Shown one piece after another: positions 7,138 to 11,782 of a stretch of DNA of 11,782 nt. The notes under the pieces are model-generated. The model was given only the letters and a program-made list of their open reading frames with translations, ran no database searches and was not told the DNA's origin. Made by a program: the position numbers and the translations under genes. Origin of the DNA: an uncultured Bilophila sp. (lineage in GTDB: Bacteria > Desulfobacterota > Desulfovibrionia > Desulfovibrionales > Desulfovibrionaceae); assembly GCA_959604115.1 (NCBI GenBank), contig CAUHBW010000077.1:1-11782 (forward strand). Reading direction: 5' to 3'. Positions within the stretch are counted from its first letter, which is position 1, and each line of letters opens with the position of its first letter.

Positions 7138-7164
7138 GGGGCCTCTTCGGAGGCCCCTTTTTTT
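7138..7164 (+). terminator. Intrinsic terminator of the VCBS-repeat gene
   Basis: GGGGCCTC (7138-7145), TTCG tetraloop, GAGGCCCC (7150-7157), then seven T residues (7158-7164). The stem is a perfect 8 bp and starts 8 nt after the stop codon, a textbook Rho-independent terminator. Confidence 0.95.
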
Positions 7165-7455
7165 CCTCGCACTCCGACGCGGGTTCCGTTTTTCGGGGCC
7201 CGCGCTTTCGTCTGCGGCGTGGCCCGCCATCTGTTTTCCCCGGCGGCCCCGGCCCGGAGATTTGTTCTCGAAATGAGAAAAACCCGTTCGCAATTCGGGA
7301 GAATTCTCATTCCGGGAATGTCCCCGTCCGCATCTCGCTCCAATTTTTCTGCAATTCAAGATTGATAGCGAAATGGGCCGTTGGCCCCATCCTTGCTTTA
7401 CGGAAAGGGTTTCCGGGAATGTACCCGGCCCTTCTTCCGTCTCGGAGGTCTGATC
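7165..7455 (+). promoter_or_regulatory. Structured leader/upstream region of dpaL
   Basis: No gene lies here. Three potential stem-loops can be traced. The first pairs ATGAGAA (7273-7279) with TTCTCAT (7304-7310) and CCCG (7283-7286) with CGGG (7296-7299). It overlaps TTCTC-N5-GAGAA (7265-7279) and the palindrome GAGAATTCTC (7299-7308). The second is ATGGGCC (7373-7379) with GG-C-CCCAT (7383-7390). The third spans 7401-7439: CGGAA with TTCCG, AGGG with CCCT, CCGGG with CCCGG, loop AATGTA. The last ends four bases before the Shine-Dalgarno GGAGG (7444-7448). None has a T run. I recognise no known riboswitch class and no clear promoter boxes. Confidence 0.5.
7444..7448 (+). promoter_or_regulatory. 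Shine-Dalgarno deciding the dpaL start
   Basis: GGAGG lies seven bases before the ATG at 7456. This favours that start over the in-frame TTG at 7381, whose extra 25 residues would translate the leader hairpins. Confidence 0.75.
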
Positions 7456-8676
7456 ATGGATAATGTCATGCGCTATCACCTCAACGCCAAGCGTCCTTGC
7501 CCCGGCGTTTCTCTGGAGATGCTGAACGCCGCCGAAGCCGACTGCGCCCGGCGGTTTCACGCGGGATTTCCGCAGTACGCGCCCACTCCGCTGGTTCCGC
7601 TGCCGCATCTGGCATCTACCCTCGGTCTCGGCAACATCCGGGTGAAGGACGAGTCCCGGCGTTTCGGGCTCAACGCCTTCAAGGTGCTTGGGGCGTCCTA
7701 CGCCATGGGGCGGTATCTCGCGGAGCGGCTCGGCGTCGGCCTCGACGATCTGACGCCCGCCGCGCTGTGCTCTCCCGAGATGAGCGAACGGCTCGGGCCC
7801 ATCACCTTCGTGTCGGCGACGGACGGCAACCACGGCCGGGCCGTGGCGTGGACGGCGCAGCAGCTCGGCAAGAAGGCGGTCATCTACATGCCCAAGGGGT
7901 CCGATCCCGCGCGGCTGGAGAACATCCGCAGCCACGGCGCGGAGGCGAGCATCACCGATCTCAACTATGACGACGCGGTGCGTCTCGCGTGGAAAACGGC
8001 TTGCGAGAACGGCTGGGTGATGGTGCAGGATACGGCGTGGGACGGCTACGAGGACATCCCCACATGGATCATCCAGGGCTACGCCGGGCTTGCCGTGGAG
8101 GCGCTGGAGCAGTGGAGGGCCGAGGAGTCCGCTCCGCCGACGCATCTTTTCCTACAGGCCGGAGTCGGCTCCTTCGCTTCGGGAGTGCTCGGGTACATGG
8201 CGTCCGAGCTGGGCGAGGCTCTGCCCGTGACGGTCATCGTGGAGCCGCACGCCGCCGACTGCATTTACCGTTCGGCGAAGGCCGGGGACGGTTCGCCGCA
8301 CGCGGTGACCGGCGATCTTTCGACGCTGATGGCGGGTCTTGCCTGCGGCGAGCCCTGCACCGTGGGCTGGCCCATTCTGCGTGATTACGCCGCAGCCTAT
8401 CTTTCCTGCCCCGACTACATGGCGGCGAACGGCATGCGGCTCTACGCGGCGGCACGCGGCGGTGATGCGCCCGTCATATCGGGAGAGTCCGGCGCGGCCC
8501 CGCTCGGCGCGCTCGACCACATCATGCGGAATCCCGCCCTCGCCGATCTCCGCGTCGCCCTCCGGCTTGGCCCCGACTCCCGCGTCATGCTCATCAGCAC
8601 CGAAGGCGACACCTCCCCCCGCGTCTGGCGCGACGTCTGCTGGTACGGCAAGCATGGGGACGAATCGGGAATGTAG
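7456..8676 (+). CDS. dpaL: Diaminopropionate ammonia-lyase
   Basis: A 406-residue PLP enzyme, matching the roughly 400 of E. coli YgeX/DpaL, which converts 2,3-diaminopropionate to pyruvate and two ammonia in the cytoplasm. The PLP lysine is Lys76 in RVKDESRRFGLNAFKVLGASYA (positions 62-83). SATDGNHGRAVAW (120-132) is the family substrate-binding loop, with a conserved Asp. DTAWDGYEDIP (192-202) carries a further conserved acidic region. QAGVGSFASG (234-243) is the glycine loop for the PLP phosphate, and SGESGAAPLGAL (342-353) completes the active site. These features separate it from threonine dehydratases. It is not accompanied by the purine or hydantoin catabolism genes seen beside ygeX in E. 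coli, so it appears to be a stand-alone catabolic gene, perhaps providing pyruvate and ammonia. A hairpin-rich leader precedes it and repeat copy 4 follows. Confidence 0.93.
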   Translation: MDNVMRYHLNAKRPCPGVSLEMLNAAEADCARRFHAGFPQYAPTPLVPLPHLASTLGLGNIRVKDESRRFGLNAFKVLGASYAMGRYLAERLGVGLDDLTPAALCSPEMSERLGPITFVSATDGNHGRAVAWTAQQLGKKAVIYMPKGSDPARLENIRSHGAEASITDLNYDDAVRLAWKTACENGWVMVQDTAWDGYEDIPTWIIQGYAGLAVEALEQWRAEESAPPTHLFLQAGVGSFASGVLGYMASELGEALPVTVIVEPHAADCIYRSAKAGDGSPHAVTGDLSTLMAGLACGEPCTVGWPILRDYAAAYLSCPDYMAANGMRLYAAARGGDAPVISGESGAAPLGALDHIMRNPALADLRVALRLGPDSRVMLISTEGDTSPRVWRDVCWYGKHGDESGM

Positions 8677-8679
8677 GGA

Positions 8680-8776
8680 GGAAGATGAAGATTGGGGAGG
8701 GGAAGGGAAACTTTCTGAAGAAAGTTTCCCTTCCCCTCCCCAAACCCCACCCTTTTCCTTCAAAGACTTTCGTAAA
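8680..8776 (-). repeat. Copy 4 of dispersed hairpin repeat, at the 3' end of dpaL
   Basis: The best-formed copy. A perfect 22-bp inverted repeat has arms 8694-8715 and 8720-8741 with loop TGAA, beginning 17 nt after the dpaL stop. It is preceded by GATGAAGATTGGGG and followed by CCAAACCCCACCC and CTTCAAAGACTTTCG (8758-8772). It is the inverse of copy 1, with which it shares the stem core GGGAAACTTTC. There is no T run directly after the stem. Confidence 0.85.
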
Positions 8777-8921
8777 CGGGACGGGTCATGGTTGCGGCGG
8801 CGCGGCGGACGGTGGCCTGGCGGAAGTTTCCCGGCTGTACTTTCCCGGTATTTCTCAAGTTTTTCCCGGAGGAACTTTGCAGTTTTTTACCTGAAAACGG
8901 GGAACTTCTGATGCTGACAGG

Positions 8922-8991
8922 ACGCCCGCCCCATGGAACGGTTCCGTGTTCGGCGAAAGCCGGATGAGGAACCGTTCCATGGGGCGGGCGT
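8922..8991 (+). repeat. Long perfect inverted repeat (24-bp arms) upstream of the ykgJ-like gene
   Basis: Arms 8922-8945 and 8968-8991 are perfect reverse complements. The 22-nt centre contains CGGC-GAAA-GCCG (8951-8962), a 4-bp stem closed by a GNRA-type loop. As RNA, the bases between (8947-8950 with 8963-8966) can pair through one U-A and three G-U pairs, leaving a single G-A mismatch, so the whole 70 nt could fold into one rod. It lies 97 nt before the ykgJ-like start. It is unrelated in sequence to the dispersed repeat. Confidence 0.85.
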
Positions 8992-9004
8992 TGTGCCGGG
9001 GGCC

Positions 9005-9023
9005 GGGGGGCGGCTCGCCCCCC
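9005..9023 (+). repeat. Short GC hairpin
   Basis: GGGGGGCG (9005-9012), loop GCT, CGCCCCCC (9016-9023): a perfect 8-bp stem just after the long inverted repeat. It is followed by TTGCC, not a T run, so it is not a canonical terminator. Confidence 0.55.
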
Positions 9024-9088
9024 TTGCCGCCGGAGGCAGAGTTCCGTACCATCGGGAGAGACTTTTCAACCAAGAAGGATTTTGCCTG

Positions 9089-9871
9089 ATGTCATCCTGC
9101 AAACGCTGCGGCCAGTGCTGCCGCCTCGGAGGCCCTGTGCTGCACAGGGACGACGTGACCCTGCTCGATCTTCTCGATGCTCCCGCGAAAGAGGGGGTTG
9201 CCTTCGGACTGGCCGATCTGGTCACGCTGCGCGAGGGCGAACTGGTCCGGGACGACGTGATCGGGACGCTTTCCCCGCTTGATGGCGAATGCGTGAAGCT
9301 CGCGCCCGCCGAAGGCCGCTCCGACTGGCAGTGCCGTTTTCTGATCCGCATGCCGGACACCGTTCCCGGACACGACGCCGGGTGTTCCATCTACGATCGC
9401 CGCCCCTCCCAGTGCCGCGCCCTGAACTGTTCCGACACGAGGGGCATCGCCGGATTGTACGACCATGACCGCGCCACCCGCGCCGACGTGATGAAGGCCG
9501 TGGGCGCGCCCGAGGAATGGCTCGGACTGTTCCCCGCGTATGAGGAAACCTGTTCCTACGCGCGCATCGCACCGCTGGCCAAGCTCGTCATGCCGCCGAT
9601 CAACCCCGGCACGCCCGCCGAAAAGGAAGCCACCGAAGCGCTGCTGGAAACCGTGCGCTACGACATCGCCTTTCGCGATCTGTGCGTGGAGCGCGGCAAC
9701 ATTCCGGCGTCCTATCTGCCTTTCCTGCTCGGACGGCCCCTTTCCGAAACGCTCGTGATGTTCGGGCTTTCGCTGATCCGGGACAAGAACGGGATGGGCC
9801 TTGTTCGCCGGAGCCGGGGAAGTTATGGTGGAGGTCCCGTCTTCCCCGACGGGATGGACCTGTATAAATAA
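9089..9871 (+). CDS. YkgJ-family cysteine-cluster protein (putative metal-binding)
   Basis: A 260-residue protein of the YkgJ / CxxCxxCC family, thought to bind zinc or an iron-sulfur cluster; no reaction is established for the family. The N-terminal motif CKRCGQCCRLGG gives Cys4, Cys7, Cys10 and Cys11. Further conserved cysteines are Cys68, Cys82 (DWQCRFL), Cys99 (GCSIYDRRPSQCR), Cys109 and Cys114. The segment after about residue 120 is mostly helical and carries only Cys155 and Cys199. No signal peptide or membrane segment, so cytoplasmic. The start at 9089 is chosen because AAGGA (9075-9079) precedes it and the cysteine motif normally begins the protein. The in-frame ATG at 8933 would translate the inverted repeat. 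thiD follows after 24 bp, suggesting one transcript. Confidence 0.85.
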   Translation: MSSCKRCGQCCRLGGPVLHRDDVTLLDLLDAPAKEGVAFGLADLVTLREGELVRDDVIGTLSPLDGECVKLAPAEGRSDWQCRFLIRMPDTVPGHDAGCSIYDRRPSQCRALNCSDTRGIAGLYDHDRATRADVMKAVGAPEEWLGLFPAYEETCSYARIAPLAKLVMPPINPGTPAEKEATEALLETVRYDIAFRDLCVERGNIPASYLPFLLGRPLSETLVMFGLSLIRDKNGMGLVRRSRGSYGGGPVFPDGMDLYK

Positions 9872-9895
9872 TCGCACCAGCAAAGGAGCGCAGTC

Positions 9896-10714
9896 ATGCC
9901 CACACCTCCGTGCATCCTCACCATCGCCGGGTCCGATTCCGGCGGCGGGGCCGGCATTCAGGCCGACCTCAAAACCATCACCGTCATCGGCGGCTTCGGC
10001 ATGAGCGTCATCACCGCCCTGACCGCCCAGAACGGCGTGGGCGTCGCGGGCATCCATGCCCCGGAACCGGGCTTCGTGGGCCTTCAGCTCAAGACGGTCC
10101 GGGAAGGCTTCCCCATCGCGGCGGCCAAGACCGGCATGCTGTTCTCGTCGGAAATCATCGAAGCCGTGGAAGCCGGTCTGCGGGGCCGCGAATTCCCGCT
10201 GGTGGTCGATCCCGTGTGCGTCAGCCAGAGCGGGCAGCGTCTCTTGCGCGAGGATGCGGTCAACTCCCTGCGCTGGCACATCCTGCCCACGGCGGACCTC
10301 CTGACCCCCAACCGTCCCGAAGCGGAACTGCTCGCGGACATGAGGATCGACTCCGAAAAGGATGTGGACACCGCCGCGCGCAAGCTGCTGGACATGGGTC
10401 CCAAGGCCGTGCTCATCAAGGGAGGGCACTTCGGTTCCGCGTCCGATACGGAATTCACCGACTGGCTGGCCCTGCCCGGCGAACCGCTGGTCGCCCTGCG
10501 CCAGCCCGCCGTGAAGACGTCCAACAACCATGGCACCGGCTGCACCCTGTCCGCCGCCATCGCCACCTACCTCGGCCTTGGCCTCGGCACGCGCGACGCC
10601 ATCGTCCATGCCCAGAAGTTCCTGAACCATTGCCTGCGTCACGGCTACGCGCCCGGCCTCGGCTCCGGCCCGCCGAACCACGCCTCGTGGATTGCCAAGC
10701 GGGCGGACGAATAG
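9896..10714 (+). CDS. thiD: Hydroxymethylpyrimidine / phosphomethylpyrimidine kinase ThiD
   Basis: A 272-residue ribokinase-fold enzyme of normal length (E. coli ThiD is 266). It phosphorylates 4-amino-5-hydroxymethyl-2-methylpyrimidine twice, giving the pyrophosphate needed by thiamine phosphate synthase. Hallmarks are AGSDSGGGAGIQADLKT (11-27) for the pyrimidine, VVDPVCVSQSG (103-113), LTPNRPEAELL (136-146), VLIKGGH (172-178) and the anion-hole NNHGTGCTLSAAIA (210-223) with the catalytic Cys216. A pyridoxal-type kinase is less likely because the N-terminal GSDSGGGAGIQAD signature and the cysteine of GTGC are ThiD-like. AAGGAG (9883-9888) sits seven bases before the start. No other thiamine gene is close. 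A strong terminator follows. Confidence 0.95.
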   Translation: MPTPPCILTIAGSDSGGGAGIQADLKTITVIGGFGMSVITALTAQNGVGVAGIHAPEPGFVGLQLKTVREGFPIAAAKTGMLFSSEIIEAVEAGLRGREFPLVVDPVCVSQSGQRLLREDAVNSLRWHILPTADLLTPNRPEAELLADMRIDSEKDVDTAARKLLDMGPKAVLIKGGHFGSASDTEFTDWLALPGEPLVALRQPAVKTSNNHGTGCTLSAAIATYLGLGLGTRDAIVHAQKFLNHCLRHGYAPGLGSGPPNHASWIAKRADE

Positions 10715-10721
10715 CCCTCGA

Positions 10722-10754
10722 GGGGAGCCCCGGAAAAGGGCTCCCTTTCTTTTT
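10722..10754 (+). terminator. Intrinsic terminator of thiD
   Basis: GGGAGCCC (10723-10730), loop CGGAAAA, GGGCTCCC (10738-10745), then TTTCTTTTT (10746-10754). A perfect 8-bp stem with a T-rich tail directly after the thiD stop. Confidence 0.93.
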
Positions 10755-10805
10755 GGCCGCAAAAAGCCCGGCAACAGGCGGCGTTCGCGTCGCTCATTGC
10801 CTTTC

Positions 10806-10836
10806 TTGCCGGGATGGCTTATCTTTTGAGTATTAT
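10806..10836 (+). promoter_or_regulatory. Candidate promoter of mdtJ-mdtI
   Basis: TATTAT (10831-10836) is a good -10 box in an AT-rich patch. TTGCCG (10806-10811) is a possible -35, but the 19-bp spacing is long. If real, the transcript has a leader of about 160 nt before the mdtJ ATG, containing small hairpins such as ACGC-CCT-GCGT (10863-10873). I recognise no guanidine or other known riboswitch there. Confidence 0.35.
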
Positions 10837-11002
10837 GAGTCCGTATCTTTTTCCCCATCGGACGCCCTGCGTCCTCTCCTCCGCCGAACGCACCTGGATC
10901 AGTCTGCTCTAGGTCTCTCTCCGCACGTCTTTTGTCCTTTTTCGAATATCCGGGTGCCGCCGCGTCTTTCCGTGCGCGCGCCCCAAGACGACGGAGTTTT
11001 AC

Positions 11003-11398
11003 ATGTCTTCCCCAACACATTTGAAGCATTGGCTTTTTCTGTTCTGCGCCATTCTGTTTGAAGTGGGCGGAACGTCGGTGATGAAAGCGTCGCAGCACAG
11101 CGGCTGGCTGCTGGGCCCCAACGAGGGGCTGGCGGTGATGTTCGTGCTGATCGGCCTCTCGTACTATTGTCTTTCCCTCGCGGCGACGGGGCTTCCCATC
11201 GGCGTGGCCTACGCCTTCTGGGAGGGGCTCGGCCTGACGCTGATCACGCTGGTGAGCGTGTTCATGCTCGGCGAGGCCATGAACATGCAGCGTTTTCTGG
11301 CGTTGCTCGCCGTGCTCGGCGGTGCGCTGCTGATCCACCACGGCACGTCCGAGGGCGCGCCCCGCAGGCGTCCCGCCATGACCGGAGGCGCGTCATGA
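11003..11398 (+). CDS. mdtJ: Small multidrug resistance exporter subunit MdtJ
   Basis: A 131-residue inner-membrane protein with four hydrophobic helices (about 9-25, 42-62, 66-88, 93-113), typical of the SMR family. The proton- and cation-binding Glu is present as Glu20 in LFEVGGTSVMK. GVAYAFWEGLGLTLITLVSVFMLGEAM (67-93) matches the MdtJ consensus closely, which separates it from EmrE and SugE. A basic tail (RRR near 121-123) would face the cytoplasm. In E. coli MdtJ and MdtI together export spermidine; the substrate here is inference. ACGGAG lies six bases before the ATG. The stop overlaps the mdtI start (ATGA, 11395-11398), so the two subunits are translationally coupled, as expected for an obligate antiparallel heterodimer. 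Confidence 0.92.
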   Translation: MSSPTHLKHWLFLFCAILFEVGGTSVMKASQHSGWLLGPNEGLAVMFVLIGLSYYCLSLAATGLPIGVAYAFWEGLGLTLITLVSVFMLGEAMNMQRFLALLAVLGGALLIHHGTSEGAPRRRPAMTGGAS

Positions 11399-11724
11399 GT
11401 TCGTTCTTCTCGTGGTCTCTGGTTGCGGTCATCATCGCGGCGTTGCTGGACATTCTCGCCAACCTGATGCTCGCCAAGTCCGAGGGGTTCCGGCGCAGGT
11501 TCATGGGCTTTGCGTCGCTGATCATGGTCGGTCTGGCCTTCTACGCCCTGTCCCTCGCCGTGCGCGACATGGACCTCGCCGTGGCCTACGCCATGTGGGG
11601 CGGGTTCGGCATTCTCGGCACCTCCATCGGCGGCTGGCTTCTGCTCGGGCAGCGTCTCAAGCCCTGCGCCTGGCTCGGCATGGCGTTGCTGATCGGCGGC
11701 ATGACCGTTTTGAAGCTGAGTTGA
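11395..11724 (+). CDS. mdtI: Small multidrug resistance exporter subunit MdtI
   Basis: A 109-residue partner of MdtJ, the same length as E. coli MdtI, with four membrane helices. SEGFRRRFMGFASL (29-42), AVAYAMWGGFGI (62-73) and the close GWLLLGQRLKP (79-90) through GGMTVLKLS are MdtI-like. The family's essential membrane Glu in helix 1 is replaced by Asp19 (ALLDILANLML), and the Lys that normally follows LML/VFL is Ala27, with Lys shifted to 28. The MdtJ subunit keeps its Glu, so the pair may depend on one full site. GGAGG (11384-11388) inside mdtJ gives its ribosome binding site. Repeat copy 5 begins right after the stop. Confidence 0.92.
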   Translation: MSSFFSWSLVAVIIAALLDILANLMLAKSEGFRRRFMGFASLIMVGLAFYALSLAVRDMDLAVAYAMWGGFGILGTSIGGWLLLGQRLKPCAWLGMALLIGGMTVLKLS

Positions 11725-11782
11725 TGAAAAATTGATGAAAGATTGGCGGGGGCGGGGAACCTTTCTGTAGAAAGGTTCCCCG
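11725..11782 (-). repeat. Copy 5 of dispersed hairpin repeat, at the 3' end of mdtI, cut by the window end
   Basis: After TTGATGAAAGATTGG comes a perfect inverted repeat, arms 11753-11765 and 11770-11782, physical loop TGTA. It starts 28 nt after the mdtI stop. The stem core is GGGGAACCTTTC, where copies 1 and 4 have GGGAAACTTTC, with the compensating change in the other arm. The distal part of the element lies beyond the window. Confidence 0.75.

Larger units (their letters stand above)
8677..9088. other. Gene-free region between dpaL and the ykgJ-like gene
   Basis: This 412-bp stretch holds, in order, repeat copy 4 (8680-8776), three TTTCCCGG motifs (8827-8834, 8841-8848, 8862-8869), the long perfect inverted repeat (8922-8991), a short GC hairpin (9005-9023) and the Shine-Dalgarno of the next gene (9075-9079). 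I find no convincing promoter boxes and no TPP riboswitch, although the transcript probably includes thiD. Confidence 0.6.

Noticed and set aside
5421..7343. Long minus-strand open frame (640 codons) opposite the VCBS gene
   Set aside because: It is His/Val/Gly-rich, has no recognisable motif, and is explained by codon bias of the plus-strand gene, which has a signal peptide, Shine-Dalgarno and terminator.
7381..7455. TTG start for dpaL
   Set aside because: No Shine-Dalgarno before it, the extension translates leader hairpins, and the ATG at 7456 has GGAGG at good spacing.
8933..9088. Upstream start for the ykgJ-like gene
   Set aside because: The 52 added residues translate the inverted repeat and the GC hairpin. 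The Cys motif and Shine-Dalgarno place the start at 9089.
8870..9088. TPP riboswitch ahead of ykgJ-thiD
   Set aside because: The conserved thi-box segments are not found. The hairpins there have a different layout.
10814..10912. 32-codon leader peptide before mdtJ
   Set aside because: No Shine-Dalgarno, overlaps the candidate -10 box, and has no run of regulatory codons. Mentioned only as a possibility.
9092..11341. Long minus-strand open frame (749 codons) opposite ykgJ, thiD and mdtJ
   Set aside because: It crosses three clear plus-strand genes and a terminator. A high-GC antisense artefact without family motifs.
1..11782. CRISPR array made of the repeated hairpins
   Set aside because: The five copies are kilobases apart, in both orientations and tied to gene ends. 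There are no regular spacers or cas genes.

Overview
The window carries ten or more complete genes of a high-GC anaerobic bacterium. The gene set (a molybdenum-cofactor and formate-dehydrogenase maturation cluster, a stand-alone 2,3-diaminopropionate ammonia-lyase, a YkgJ cysteine-cluster protein, an MdtJ/MdtI pair) together with G-rich intergenic hairpins suggests a sulfate- or sulfite-reducing Desulfovibrionaceae-type member of the Desulfobacterota. That placement is inference: no rRNA or other marker gene is present. I see no phage, insertion sequence, CRISPR array or tRNA.

Left half, minus strand. A tight operon runs leftward from 3628 to 153: an E1-like HesA/MoeB/ThiF enzyme, a MoaD/ThiS sulfur carrier ending in Gly-Gly, FdhD, MobA and MoaA. 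These fit a shared job, making the molybdopterin cofactor (MoaA, MoaD, E1-like enzyme), attaching the nucleotide (MobA) and sulfurating the formate dehydrogenase cofactor (FdhD). Farther right on the same strand, 5337 to 4063, is an RsmF-like rRNA m5C methyltransferase. A 434-bp gene-free gap separates it from the operon.

Right half, plus strand. From a divergent intergenic region (5338-5480) come an exported TolB-like/VCBS-repeat protein with a textbook terminator, then dpaL behind a hairpin-rich leader, then a ykgJ-like gene 24 bp ahead of thiD with a second textbook terminator, and finally overlapping mdtJ and mdtI encoding a paired small multidrug resistance (SMR) exporter.

The most unusual feature is a dispersed repeat of about 100 bp with five copies here (about 55-161, 3655-3745, 3957-4062, 8680-8776 and 11725-end). 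Each centres on a G-rich/C-rich hairpin, usually perfect. Four copies sit 12-28 nt after the stop codon of a gene (moaA, the methyltransferase, dpaL, mdtI), always in the same orientation to that gene, and the stem sequence differs between copies while pairing is kept. The fifth copy is degenerate and lies upstream of the cofactor operon. A separate, perfect 24-bp inverted repeat with a GAAA-type apical loop (8922-8991) lies upstream of the ykgJ-thiD pair. FdhD lacks the usual CxxC, the E1-like enzyme lacks zinc cysteines, and MdtI carries Asp where the SMR family has its essential Glu.
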